Source: Vreelandella venusta
GTDB taxonomy: Bacteria > Pseudomonadota > Gammaproteobacteria > Pseudomonadales > Halomonadaceae
DNA length: 64,000 bases
Assembly: GCF_007989605.1 (NCBI RefSeq)
Contig: NZ_BJUL01000013.1
Location: 1 to 64,000 of the forward strand
Direction: 5' to 3'
The translations under genes and the position numbers were made by a program. The number at the start of each line of letters is the position of its first letter. Positions within the stretch are counted from its first letter, which is position 1. This document shows, piece by piece, positions 37,219-46,081 of the stretch. Below the pieces are notes generated by a model. The model was not told where the DNA came from. It saw only the letters and a program-made list of their open reading frames with translations, and ran no database searches.

Positions 37219-39867
37219 ATGAGTCACGACCTACACGAATCGCTACGAGATAACGTACGTATTCTCGGTGATAGCCTGGGCCGTACGATTGCCGATGATT
37301 TAGGCCAGTCGTTTGTTGATAAAATTGAAACAATTCGTGCCCATGCCAAGCGGGGACGTCAGGGCGATTCATTGCAGCAACGTGAGCTTATTGAGTATCT
37401 ACGCCAGTTGCCCGAACGCGACCTGCTACCCGTGACGCGCGCGTTCAATCAGTTTTTGAACCTTGCCAATATTGCTGAGCAGCACTATCGGGCACGCTTT
37501 CGCCGCGTGGAAGACTACAAGCCAGGCACCCAGCCAGTGCTGGGTGAGCTGCTAAGCCGTGCACAGCAGGCAGGTAATTCGCCCCGTAAGTTAGTAGAAA
37601 CCCTGGCCAGTATGCGTGTTGAACTAGTGCTGACTGCCCACCCCACAGAAGTTATTCGCCGCACGTTGATTCAGAAATATGACGCGATCGACGAGTGCCT
37701 AACCGCGATTGAAAGCTCTGAGGACTACCCTGAGCGCGGAGCCCGTGCCCAGGGGCGCTTGGAAGAGTTAATCAGTCAGGCGTGGCATACCGATGAGATT
37801 CGTCACGAGCGGCCAACCCCTGTTGATGAGGCCAAATGGGGTTTCGCGGTTATCGAAAACTCCTTATGGCAGGCGGTGCCAGACTTCCATCGCGATTTGG
37901 ATAATTTACTCCTCGATACTGCCGGGGAACGCTTGCCGTTGGATGCCGCGCCCATTCGCTATGCTTCCTGGATGGGCGGTGACCGAGATGGCAATCCCAA
38001 TGTCACCGCGCGGGTGACGCGAGAGGTACTGTTATTAGGCCGTTGGATGGCCGCCGATCTCTATTTGCGCGATCTTGAGCAGCTGAAAACCGAGCTTTCA
38101 ATGTGGAAAGCCAACAGCGCTTTGAAGGCAGAGGTAGGAGAAGTTGCTGAGCCTTACCGTGAGCTGCTCAAGCGTCTGCTGAATAAAATGGAAGCCACAC
38201 GTGACTGGGCCAAAGCAGAGTTGGATGGCCGTAACTATGATGGCGGGCCAATTATTGAAACCCGCGACCAGCTCTACGCGCCGCTGCTGGCATGCTACCG
38301 CTCGCTGTGTGATGTCGGGCTGGACACCATTGCTAACGGTGCGCTGCTTGATACCTTGCGCCGCGTGGCGGTGTTCGGCGTCACACTGACCAAACTTGAC
38401 CTGCGCCAAGAGGCCAGTCGCCATGCCCAGGTAATGGAAGAACTCACCAGTGCACTAGGTTTGGGACACTATCAGGACTGGAACGAAGCTCAGCGCCAAG
38501 AGTTTCTGCTCGCAGAGCTTGAATCAAGGCGGCCGCTAATTCCACGCCGTTGGGAGTGTTCGGCAGAATCCCGCGAAGTACTCGATACCTTCAAAGTGAT
38601 TGCTCAAGAGCATGCAGAAGCGTTGGGTACTTATATTATTTCAATGGCTGCCGAGCCTTCGGACGTATTAACCGTTGCGCTATTGATGAAAGAGGTGGGG
38701 GGGCAAGTCACACTGCCCATCGCGCCGCTGTTTGAAACCCTCAACGACCTTGACCATGCAGGCGATGTCATCGATCAATTGCTGGCGCTACCGGGTTACC
38801 GCGCTCTGGCGAAAGACCGCCAAGAGGTCATGATTGGCTATTCAGACTCGGCTAAAGATGCCGGTCAGCTTGCTGCTGCCTGGGCACAGTACCGTGCCCA
38901 AGAGTCGTTAGTCGATGTATGTGACAAGCATGGCGTAGATTTGACGCTGTTCCATGGCCGGGGTGGCACTGTTGGTCGTGGTGGCGGCCCTGCGCATGCG
39001 GCGATTCTCTCCCAGCCGCCTGGCTCGGTGAATGGCAGTCTTCGGGTGACCGAGCAAGGTGAGATGATTCGCTTTAAGTTTGGCCAGCCAGATATCGCGC
39101 TGCGCTCTATGGAAATTTACGCTTGCGCGGTGATGGAAGCGACGCTATTGCCACCGCCCGCTCCTGAGCTTCAGTGGCGTGAAGAGATGGACCAGCTGGC
39201 GAAAGTGGCCCATGCCGCTTATGTTGGCGTAGTGCGTGAAGACCCCGATTTTGTCCCGTACTTCCGTGCTGTCACGCCGGAAGGGGCGCTGGGCAGGCTG
39301 CCGCTCGGTTCGCGACCAACCAAGCGTCGCCAGGATGGTGGCGTGGAAACCTTACGAGCGATTCCGTGGATTTTTGCCTGGACCCAGATTCGCTTGATGC
39401 TACCCGCTTGGTTGGGCAGTGGTGAGGCGTTCTCGCGACGCCTAGAGCAGCCAGGTGGCCGTGAAGTGTTGCAAGAAATGCGCAGCCAGTGGCCATTTTT
39501 TGGCACCTATCTCGATATGTTAGAGATGCTGTTGGCCAAAGCGGACGTAGCGATTGCGGCCTACTATGAGCATCGCTTAGTCGATGAGCCTTCGCTGAAA
39601 GCGCTGGGCAAGAAGCTACGTGAGCGTTTTGAACGGCTTGAAAACGTCGTGCTGGATATTCTTCAGCAAGAGGAGCTGCTTGAAAACACCCCGCTTATTC
39701 GCCAAGCAATTGATGTGCGCAACCCTTACATCGACCCGTTGCATGGCTTGCAAGCGGAGCTTCTGCAGCGTAATCGGGACGCCGATGGTGCCATTAGCGC
39801 AGATCTCTCACGTGCGCTCATGGTGACCATGGCAGGTATTGCAGCAGGGTTACGCAATACAGGCTAA
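37219..39867 (+). CDS. ppc: Phosphoenolpyruvate carboxylase
   Basis: 882 residues from the ATG at 37219, chosen because aaggagg lies 8 nt upstream; in-frame ATGs at 37192 and 37213 are badly placed. E. coli Ppc has 883. It adds bicarbonate to PEP to give oxaloacetate and refill the TCA cycle. Catalytic His in VLTAHPTEVIRRTL near residues 134-147, the Gly-rich loop FHGRGGTVGRGGGPAH near 578-593, RAIPWIFAWTQIRLMLPAWL near 713-732, and the invariant C-terminal GLRNTG are intact. Allosteric control by acetyl-CoA and aspartate is family knowledge. Confidence 0.95.
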   Translation: MSHDLHESLRDNVRILGDSLGRTIADDLGQSFVDKIETIRAHAKRGRQGDSLQQRELIEYLRQLPERDLLPVTRAFNQFLNLANIAEQHYRARFRRVEDYKPGTQPVLGELLSRAQQAGNSPRKLVETLASMRVELVLTAHPTEVIRRTLIQKYDAIDECLTAIESSEDYPERGARAQGRLEELISQAWHTDEIRHERPTPVDEAKWGFAVIENSLWQAVPDFHRDLDNLLLDTAGERLPLDAAPIRYASWMGGDRDGNPNVTARVTREVLLLGRWMAADLYLRDLEQLKTELSMWKANSALKAEVGEVAEPYRELLKRLLNKMEATRDWAKAELDGRNYDGGPIIETRDQLYAPLLACYRSLCDVGLDTIANGALLDTLRRVAVFGVTLTKLDLRQEASRHAQVMEELTSALGLGHYQDWNEAQRQEFLLAELESRRPLIPRRWECSAESREVLDTFKVIAQEHAEALGTYIISMAAEPSDVLTVALLMKEVGGQVTLPIAPLFETLNDLDHAGDVIDQLLALPGYRALAKDRQEVMIGYSDSAKDAGQLAAAWAQYRAQESLVDVCDKHGVDLTLFHGRGGTVGRGGGPAHAAILSQPPGSVNGSLRVTEQGEMIRFKFGQPDIALRSMEIYACAVMEATLLPPPAPELQWREEMDQLAKVAHAAYVGVVREDPDFVPYFRAVTPEGALGRLPLGSRPTKRRQDGGVETLRAIPWIFAWTQIRLMLPAWLGSGEAFSRRLEQPGGREVLQEMRSQWPFFGTYLDMLEMLLAKADVAIAAYYEHRLVDEPSLKALGKKLRERFERLENVVLDILQQEELLENTPLIRQAIDVRNPYIDPLHGLQAELLQRNRDADGAISADLSRALMVTMAGIAAGLRNTG

Positions 39868-39876
39868 CAAAGAGTG

Positions 39877-39899
39877 CGCCGCCACCGCGTGTGGCGGCG
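39877..39899 (+). terminator. Hairpin after ppc
   Basis: Perfect 9-bp stem cgccgccac/gtggcggcg with a 5-nt loop, 10 bp past the ppc stop. No T run. Confidence 0.5.
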
Positions 39900-39932
39900 T
39901 CGTCATCACCTTACTAGGAATTGGGGGGCGCG

Positions 39933-40478
39933 ATGATACAGGATGCTCAATCAGTACTGTCGTTTTGGTTCAATGAATTGACGCCAGAGCAGTGGTTTAA
40001 AAAAGACACATCGATGGATCAGCAGATTACCCAGCGGTTTGGCTCATTGCTGACCAAAGCGGCCGCCTGTGAGTGTTATGAGTGGCGCAGTACCGCCCAG
40101 GGTAGGCTGGCTGAAATTATTGTGTTGGACCAGTTTTCTCGCAATATCTACCGTGACCACCCGCAAGCCTTTGCCAGTGACGCGTTAGCCTTAGCGCTTG
40201 CACAGGAAGCGGTTGCCTTAGCGGTGGATAACCAACTGGCTACCGTCGAGCGTAGTTTTTTATACATGCCGTATATGCACAGTGAGTCTGCCGCTATTCA
40301 TAAGGTAGCAATGCAGCTGTTCGATCAGCCTGGGTTAGAAAATAACCTGGATTTCGAGATTCGCCACAAAGCGATCATTGACCGCTTTGGTCGTTATCCC
40401 CACCGCAACGACGTATTGGGGCGGGTATCTACGCCAGACGAAATAGAGTTTCTTAAACAGCCTGGCTCCGGGTTCTAG
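39933..40478 (+). CDS. DUF924 family protein
   Basis: 181 residues. Begins with VLSFWFNELTPEQWFKKD (residues 7-24) and contains AEIIVLDQFSRNIYRDHPQA near 59-78 and FLYMPYMHSES near 106-116, the recognisable blocks of the DUF924 (PF06041) family, an all-helical TPR-like fold. Function is unknown. ATG at 39933 with aggaa and a run of G upstream. It stands alone between ppc and rluF. Confidence 0.85.
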   Translation: MIQDAQSVLSFWFNELTPEQWFKKDTSMDQQITQRFGSLLTKAAACECYEWRSTAQGRLAEIIVLDQFSRNIYRDHPQAFASDALALALAQEAVALAVDNQLATVERSFLYMPYMHSESAAIHKVAMQLFDQPGLENNLDFEIRHKAIIDRFGRYPHRNDVLGRVSTPDEIEFLKQPGSGF

Positions 40479-40545
40479 TTAGGCTTTTAACGTTAGCGTT
40501 TGAATTTGCTTAATCACTTCACCACACTTTTGCCTATGGCGTTTT

Positions 40546-41586
40546 ATGTCGTTACGAAAATCTACCCGCATCAATAAATACATCAGCGAAAGCGGTTTGT
40601 GTTCTCGCCGAGAGGCTGACCGCTATGTTGAGCAAGGCAACGTTTGGATTAATGGGCGTCGGGCAACGACAGGCGACCAAGTGGTGCCGGGTGATCTGGT
40701 TAAGGTCAACGGTCAAGAGATTGAGCCTCAGGAAGAAGAGGATTTGGTGCTAATTGCGCTGAATAAGCCGGTGGGAATAGTCAGTACCACTGAGTCCAGC
40801 GAAAAAGACAATATTGTTGAATTCGTGAAGCACGGCACGCGCATCTTTCCCATCGGGCGCCTGGATAAAGACTCCCAGGGACTGATCTTTCTAACCAATA
40901 ATGGCGATTTGGTTAATAAGATCCTGCGCGCTAATAATAATCATGAAAAAGAGTATGTGGTGACAGTCAACAAGCCGATTACCGATGAATTTGTTGCCGG
41001 CATGCAAAAGGGGGTACCGATCCTTGGGCAGGTGACTAAAAAGTGTAAAGTGACCAAAGCGTCGACGTTTGTGTTCACTATTACGCTGGTGCAAGGGTTG
41101 AACCGCCAGATTCGCCGTATGTGCGAGTACTTTGGCTACGAGGTCACCCAGCTTGTTCGCACCCGGATAATGAATGTTTCCCTGCAAGGGTTGGCTCTGG
41201 GCGATTGGCGGGATCTAACTCCTAAAGAGATTGATACGATTGTTGCGCTGACAGAAAGCTCTGAGGCAGTGCCTGAAAAGCGCCAGACGGCACGGCCGGA
41301 TTACAATTCGGGGGCAGGCGCTAACAAACCGAAAAAAACAGCCACCAAGGCGCGACAGAAACAGGAGCGCCAGAAACCGGCTAAGCCGGGTGCTAAAACG
41401 GTTGGCAATAAACCGCCGCCCAAGGGTAAAAGAACCGCCAGCGGTAAAGTGAGAACTGGCCCAAAAGCCAGTGCTTCGGGTAAACCACAGCCCAGGGGAA
41501 AAACCGCTGGCGCAGGAAAAAACGCTAAGTCAGGGGCCAAGCCGGTGGGTAAAGGCCGTGTTGGTCGCCCGAAAGGGAAGCGTTAG
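40546..41586 (+). CDS. rluF: 23S rRNA pseudouridine-2604 synthase
   Basis: 346 residues. S4 RNA-binding domain at the start ([20 protein letters not shown] near residues 9-28), then the RsuA/RluF-type synthase domain with catalytic Asp in GRLDKDSQG near 105-113 and [17 protein letters not shown] near 184-200. It matches E. coli RluF closely through residue 235 or so, including RTRIMNVSL. After that comes about 100 residues of low-complexity Lys, Gly, Pro, Ala and Arg, longer than in E. coli, likely a disordered RNA-binding tail. Confidence 0.92.
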   Translation: MSLRKSTRINKYISESGLCSRREADRYVEQGNVWINGRRATTGDQVVPGDLVKVNGQEIEPQEEEDLVLIALNKPVGIVSTTESSEKDNIVEFVKHGTRIFPIGRLDKDSQGLIFLTNNGDLVNKILRANNNHEKEYVVTVNKPITDEFVAGMQKGVPILGQVTKKCKVTKASTFVFTITLVQGLNRQIRRMCEYFGYEVTQLVRTRIMNVSLQGLALGDWRDLTPKEIDTIVALTESSEAVPEKRQTARPDYNSGAGANKPKKTATKARQKQERQKPAKPGAKTVGNKPPPKGKRTASGKVRTGPKASASGKPQPRGKTAGAGKNAKSGAKPVGKGRVGRPKGKR

Positions 41587-41593
41587 AGAGTAG

Positions 41594-41617
41594 GGCGGGC
41601 AGCTCTGAGTGCCCGCC
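41594..41617. terminator. Hairpin between rluF and trpG
   Basis: Perfect 8-bp stem ggcgggca/tgcccgcc with an 8-nt loop, 7 bp past the rluF stop, between convergent genes. T runs are lacking on both sides. Confidence 0.5.
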
Positions 41618-41624
41618 GTTAGTC

Positions 41625-41680
41625 GCTAAGTTATCTCAACGCTAAGTTATTTCAACACTAAGTTATCTCAATGCTAAGCC
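41625..41680. repeat. 16-bp tandem repeats after rluF
   Basis: Units gctaagttatctcaac, gctaagttatttcaac, actaagttatctcaat and a partial gctaagcc stand head to tail. They fill the spacer up to the trpG stop. Confidence 0.9.
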
Positions 41681-41687
41681 TGATGGG

Positions 41688-42347
41688 TCAGGCAAATAAG
41701 AAGTTAGCAATGAGTTCTTTGCCACCTTCTGTGGCAAACGATTCGGGGTGAAACTGAATGCCGTGAATGGGGTAATCACGGTGCTTTACGCCCATCAATT
41801 CAAACTCACCTACTGCTTGCCAGTGGCTGCGTTGCTCAAACTTGTCAGCACCTAGCGCGCCTACTGTTGCGGTTACTTCCAGGCAGTCAGGCAGGGTTAA
41901 CGCGTCGGCAATCAATGAGTGATAGCGCATCACCTCAAGCTGATCGGGGACGCCATTAAATACCGAGCGATTGTTGTGGTTGATCGGGCTGATTTTGCCG
42001 TGCATCGGCAGAGGCGCTTTCACCACTTTGCCGCCAAAGACGTGAACAATACCCTGCATGCCCAGGCACACGCCCAACAGTGGTATGGTTTTGCCGAGTT
42101 TCTCGATGACGTCGGCACAGACGCCAAAGTAACGCGGATCATCCGGCGAGCCTGGGCCCGGCGAGATAATAATCCGATCAGGCGCCATGGCTTCTATCGC
42201 TTTGAAGTCGATTTGATTGTTGCGCTTAACAATAATCTCGAAATGAGGCAGTTCGCCGCGGTTCTTCTCGGTGGTTAAAATCTCACCAATAAACTGATAC
42301 AAGTTATAGGTGAAGGAGTCGTAGTTATCGATAATTAGCACCTTCAT
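41688..42347 (-). CDS. trpG: Anthranilate synthase component II (glutamine amidotransferase)
   Basis: 219 residues; releases ammonia from glutamine for TrpE. Motifs: IDNYDSFTYNLYQFIGE at residues 6-22, catalytic Cys in LLGVCLGMQGI near 90-100, HGKISPI, and the His-Glu pair in GIQFHPESFATEGG near 195-208. It overlaps trpE by 4 bp, and the pair lies behind trpR under one operator, which argues for tryptophan rather than folate synthesis, although TrpG can serve both in some bacteria. Confidence 0.9.
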   Translation of the reverse strand: MKVLIIDNYDSFTYNLYQFIGEILTTEKNRGELPHFEIIVKRNNQIDFKAIEAMAPDRIIISPGPGSPDDPRYFGVCADVIEKLGKTIPLLGVCLGMQGIVHVFGGKVVKAPLPMHGKISPINHNNRSVFNGVPDQLEVMRYHSLIADALTLPDCLEVTATVGALGADKFEQRSHWQAVGEFELMGVKHRDYPIHGIQFHPESFATEGGKELIANFLFA

Positions 42348-43768
42348 GCTTGGCTCTCCATGTCCATATCCGCGCTCATAAAAGGAGCAAGGGCTTTGCG
42401 GGTGCCTGCAAATTTGCGGCGTATTTCCTCGTACTCATCTTCGGCGTTACTATCAAACACGTTGCCGCCACAAGTTTGCACGTAAGCACTTTCACCGTTT
42501 ACAAAAACCGTACGAATCGGAATCGCAAAGGTGCAATCGCCGTTAAATGAGAATTGACCAACCGCGCCGCCGTAAGGGCCGCGACCGTCAGTTTCCAAGT
42601 CATCGATAATTTTCATCGCTTCGATTTTTGGCGCGCCCGTCAGCGTACCCGCAGGGAAGTTGCTGGCAAGCGATGTAAACATGTCTTCGCCTTCGGCAAT
42701 AATGCCAACAATTTCACTGGAGATATGCTGTACGTGGCTAAAGCGTTTGATGTCCATCAGGCTACGTACTTTCACCGTGCCAAATTGCGCCACTCGGCCA
42801 ATATCGTTGCGGTGTAGGTCCACAATCATATTGTGCTCGGCAATCTCTTTTGGATCGTTGAGTAGCGCACGAGCTAGCTGCGTGTCTTCTTGCGGGGTTT
42901 TGCCTCGTGTAGTGGTGCCTGCCAGTGGGAAGGTCTCCATCTCGCCTTGGCGAAGCCTGAATAGAAGCTCGGGGCTTGCGCCAATCAGCTTCTGCTCGCC
43001 AAATTTTACGTAGTACATCTGTGGCGATGGGTTAATGGTGCGTAGCTGATCGTAGAGCGCTAGCGTATCGCCTTTAATGCTAAAGCGTTTTTTAAAGCCG
43101 ACTTCGCATTGGAAAACCTTACCGTCGATGATGTCCTGCTTCACCTTGGCCACCGCTTCGGCGTGCTCTTCGCGGCTCATGGTGTCGCCCAGCGCAGTAA
43201 TATGCAACGCGCCCGGGGGAATATCATCGGCGTCGATCAAGGTTTGTAGAAATTCGTATCGACTGTTGTCGTAGTAAAAATAGGTCACTTCCCCGGTCAT
43301 TTTGTCGAGGATCAAACCGTCTTTATAAAGGCCAAATCGAAACGTGTCGAAATCGTCGCTAGCTTTCAACGATAACGAAGGCTCAAAGTATTGCATGGCG
43401 TCATAACCAAGGTAACCGCTTAGTCCACCCGCATACTTACGAGAAATAATATTCTGCGGAATCAGACTGCGCAGCAGCTCATAAGGGTTATCGCTTGGAT
43501 AGTGGTTTGCATTACCGTCACGATCTTCAATAGTTAATAAGCCGCCATTGGCGTAAAGCGTGTACTCGGGGTCAAAGCCAATAATCGAGTGGCGCGCCAT
43601 ATGGCTATCTTCGCCTAGTGATTCCAGCATGTAACAGGTATCAAATTGGCGTTCAATTTTTTGAAACAGAGCAAAAAAGTCACAGTCCGCTGCCAGGGTG
43701 ACGTAGTGAGGCTTGCGCGACAGCGTAAAAGGCTGTGGGCCTGATGAAGCAGGCGTAGTCGTCGTCAT
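42344..43768 (-). CDS. trpE: Anthranilate synthase component I
   Basis: 474 residues, chorismate-using enzyme. N-terminal domain has YMLESLGED near residues 46-54, like the LLES tryptophan-binding motif of feedback-inhibited TrpE. Catalytic domain: QCEVGFKKRF, PEMLFR-like SPELLFRL, LAGTTTRGKTP near 283-293, NMIVDLHRNDIGR near 317-329, and FPAGTLTGAPKIEAM near 374-388. The family also contains PabB; the link to trpR and its operator favours TrpE. It starts 2 bp after trpR ends and overlaps trpG. Confidence 0.87.
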   Translation of the reverse strand: MTTTTPASSGPQPFTLSRKPHYVTLAADCDFFALFQKIERQFDTCYMLESLGEDSHMARHSIIGFDPEYTLYANGGLLTIEDRDGNANHYPSDNPYELLRSLIPQNIISRKYAGGLSGYLGYDAMQYFEPSLSLKASDDFDTFRFGLYKDGLILDKMTGEVTYFYYDNSRYEFLQTLIDADDIPPGALHITALGDTMSREEHAEAVAKVKQDIIDGKVFQCEVGFKKRFSIKGDTLALYDQLRTINPSPQMYYVKFGEQKLIGASPELLFRLRQGEMETFPLAGTTTRGKTPQEDTQLARALLNDPKEIAEHNMIVDLHRNDIGRVAQFGTVKVRSLMDIKRFSHVQHISSEIVGIIAEGEDMFTSLASNFPAGTLTGAPKIEAMKIIDDLETDGRGPYGGAVGQFSFNGDCTFAIPIRTVFVNGESAYVQTCGGNVFDSNAEDEYEEIRRKFAGTRKALAPFMSADMDMESQA

Positions 43769-43770
43769 GA

Positions 43771-44064
43771 TTAATCGGTCCGTGAAGTGGGTGACGGTAA
43801 TGATGAAGGTAACGTTGAAGAAGGTAGCGTGGTTAAAGCGCGCGAACCGCGGGATACCGTGGCAATACCGACGCCCAGGATTTCAGCGATTTTGCGGTGG
43901 GGGACTCCTTCGCGCAAAAGCTTAAAAATCTGTAGGCGCTTGCTGATTTCTTGGTACTCTGCAGGCGTTAACAAGCTGGCCAGTGCCTCGTCCATTGCTT
44001 CCGGCGAATCAATGGCGAGTAAATAGCGTACTAAATCAGCCTGATGGTCATCATCAAATGACAT
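43771..44064 (-). CDS. trpR: Trp operon repressor TrpR
   Basis: 97 residues. Alpha-helical TrpR fold: LLTPAEYQEISKRLQIFKLL near residues 31-50 and the helix-turn-helix VPHRKIAEILGVGIATVSRG near 54-73, close to E. coli AGIATITRGSN. With bound tryptophan it blocks its operator. A canonical trp operator lies 47 bp upstream, so it controls itself and the trpE and trpG genes behind it. The C-terminal tail repeats Thr/Ser-Leu-Pro-Ser, coded by tandem DNA copies near 43795-43830, and is probably disordered. Confidence 0.88.
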   Translation of the reverse strand: MSFDDDHQADLVRYLLAIDSPEAMDEALASLLTPAEYQEISKRLQIFKLLREGVPHRKIAEILGVGIATVSRGSRALTTLPSSTLPSSLPSPTSRTD

Positions 44065-44110
44065 AAAGTGAGTTCACCGTATTGCCACAAAATTAAGGAA
44101 ATAAGTTGCT

Positions 44111-44128
44111 GTACTAGCGTACTAGTAC
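44111..44128. promoter_or_regulatory. Trp operator before trpREG
   Basis: gtactagcgtactagtac has two perfect 7-bp arms GTACTAG-N4-CTAGTAC. The E. coli trp operator has the same arms, with TTAA in the centre. It overlaps the -10 region and start area of the predicted trpR promoter. Confidence 0.85.
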
Positions 44129-44154
44129 GGTATCCTATTGCGCAATGAAGTCAA
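44127..44154 (-). promoter_or_regulatory. Promoter of the trpR-trpE-trpG operon
   Basis: On the minus strand TTGACT (44154-44149) is followed by a 16-bp spacer and TACCGT (44132-44127). The trp operator begins in the -10 box. No tryptophan-rich leader peptide or attenuator fits in the 46 bp before trpR. Confidence 0.5.
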
Positions 44155-44182
44155 GCCATTCGTGTTAATTTGAGGAAGCCCG

Positions 44183-46081
44183 ATGACCGACTATTTTATT
44201 CAAGCGTTTATCTATCTCATTGCAGCGGTAATCGCCGTTCCCCTTGCCAAGCGGTTTGGACTTGGTTCGGTGCTCGGCTATTTGGTCGCTGGGGTGGTGA
44301 TAGGACCCATGCTGGGGCTAGTCGGCCAGGAAACTACAACGATTCAGCATTTCGCCGAGTTTGGTGTGGTGATGATGCTGTTTTTGGTCGGTATGGAGCT
44401 TGACCCAAAAGGGTTGTGGGCCATGCGGGTGAGCTTGATAGGGATGGGCGGTTTACAGGTGCTGATCACCGCCGCTGCAGGTACCGCTGTTGCTTTGTGG
44501 CTGGGACTTGCTTGGCAAACATCCTTGGCCATCGGTTTAATTTTTGCGCTTTCCTCAACGGCGATTGTGTTGCAAACCCTAAACGAAAAAGGACTCACGA
44601 AAACAGAGGGCGGACGTAGCGCGTTTTCGGTGCTGCTATTTCAGGACATCGCGGTGATCCTGATGCTGGCGTTGATCCCACTGTTGGCGCTTCCCGAACT
44701 AACGGAAGAAGGTGGTAGTTATGCTGAGCACAGTAGCCTAAGTCTTGTTGAGGATATGCCTGCATGGCTCCACGGGCTGGTGGTAGTTGGGGCTATCGGA
44801 GTCGTCATTATTAGTGGGCATTATCTTGGGCCGATGCTGTTTCGCTACGTCGTTTCCTCTGGCTTGAGAGAGGTGTTTACAGCTGCCGCTTTAATGCTGG
44901 TCATTGGCATTGCTGCGTTGATGGGGGTTGTCAATTTATCCCCAGCGCTTGGGGCGTTTCTAGCCGGTATCGTACTTGCTAACAGCGAATTCAAGCACGA
45001 AATTGAGGCCAACATCGAACCGTTTAAAGGACTTTTGCTCGGACTGTTTTTTATCACGGTTGGAGCTGGCATCGACTTTCAGGTATTCGCGGCGCAGTGG
45101 CCAACCGTATTGCTATTAGTGCTTGGCGTTATTGCCGTAAAGGGCACTATCCTGTTCGGGTTAGCTATGCTGTTCCGGGTTCGAAATAGCAATGGCTGGT
45201 TGTTTACGTTAAGCCTTGCGCAGGCAGGGGAATTTGGTTTTGTGCTGTTAACTTACAGCGTGCAAAGTAACGTTATTCCTGTTGATGTGTCGCAATTACT
45301 TTCGCTGGTTGTTGCGTTTTCCATGTTTGCGACGCCGCTGCTGTTTATTGCCTACGACCGCTTAGTGCTGCCGCGCTACCAAACAGCTAAAAATGCTACG
45401 CGGGATGCCGATAAGATCGAAGAACAAGCACCGGTGATTATTGCTGGTGTCGGTCGTTTTGGACAGATTGTATGTCGCTTGTTGCGCGCTAATAACATTC
45501 CCATCGTAGCGTTAGACCTCGAAATTGAGCAAATTGAACTCCTTCGCCATATTCGGATTAAAAGCTACTTTGGCGATGCCAGTCGTTCAGACCTTTTAGA
45601 AACAGCGGGCATTGCGAATGCGCGAGTGATGGTGGTTGCGATTGATGATCGCGATCGTGCTGTTGATATGGTGAAGCATGTTAAGCATTACTATCCCAAC
45701 GTTTGGGTATTAGCGCGTGCCTTTGACCGTGGCCATGGATATCAGCTTCGCGAAGCAGGGGCTGACGATATAACCAGAGAGGTCTATCACTCTGCGCTAG
45801 AGCTTGGCGGCCATACGTTGACGGCCATGGGGGTACACCCAATGCGTGCCAAGCAGATGATCGACTCGTTTGAGCAACACGAAAATGCCCATGAAGATGA
45901 GCTGTTTGAAGCCTGGAAAGAGATTGAGGAGGGGATTAGCTTTAGCCCGCGTTACGGCGAACTGTTTATGAAACTGGAGGAAGCGCTGAGTCGATCAATG
46001 CGGCACGGCTGGGATGAGCCAAATCAAGCTGAAGAGCACGTATGGACGCCGCCGGAACAGGCAGCCGAAGAAAACCGCTAA
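44183..46081 (+). CDS. KefB/KefC-type monovalent cation:proton antiporter
   Basis: 632 residues. About 12 membrane helices (residues 5-390) form a CPA2 antiporter domain, with GMELDPKGLW near 72, ALSSTAIVLQTLNEKGLTK near 114-132 and NLSPALGAFLAGIVLANSEF near 251-270. A cytoplasmic Rossmann TrkA-N domain begins with IIAGVGRFGQIV near 419-430 and continues to about 540. KefB/C systems release K+ in exchange for H+ and are gated by glutathione adducts; KefC versus KefB versus YbaL cannot be settled. No ancillary KefF/KefG gene is adjacent. It ends with a 4-bp convergent overlap with the next gene. Confidence 0.85.
   Translation: MTDYFIQAFIYLIAAVIAVPLAKRFGLGSVLGYLVAGVVIGPMLGLVGQETTTIQHFAEFGVVMMLFLVGMELDPKGLWAMRVSLIGMGGLQVLITAAAGTAVALWLGLAWQTSLAIGLIFALSSTAIVLQTLNEKGLTKTEGGRSAFSVLLFQDIAVILMLALIPLLALPELTEEGGSYAEHSSLSLVEDMPAWLHGLVVVGAIGVVIISGHYLGPMLFRYVVSSGLREVFTAAALMLVIGIAALMGVVNLSPALGAFLAGIVLANSEFKHEIEANIEPFKGLLLGLFFITVGAGIDFQVFAAQWPTVLLLVLGVIAVKGTILFGLAMLFRVRNSNGWLFTLSLAQAGEFGFVLLTYSVQSNVIPVDVSQLLSLVVAFSMFATPLLFIAYDRLVLPRYQTAKNATRDADKIEEQAPVIIAGVGRFGQIVCRLLRANNIPIVALDLEIEQIELLRHIRIKSYFGDASRSDLLETAGIANARVMVVAIDDRDRAVDMVKHVKHYYPNVWVLARAFDRGHGYQLREAGADDITREVYHSALELGGHTLTAMGVHPMRAKQMIDSFEQHENAHEDELFEAWKEIEEGISFSPRYGELFMKLEEALSRSMRHGWDEPNQAEEHVWTPPEQAAEENR

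Noticed and set aside
44065..44110. Trp attenuator or leader peptide
   Set aside because: Only 46 bp lie between operator and trpR, without a Trp-rich ORF or terminator hairpin.
46076..46081. Functional meaning of the 4-bp tail-to-tail overlap between the antiporter and the barrel protein
   Set aside because: Such convergent overlaps are common in compact genomes, and no terminator or antisense element is seen there.
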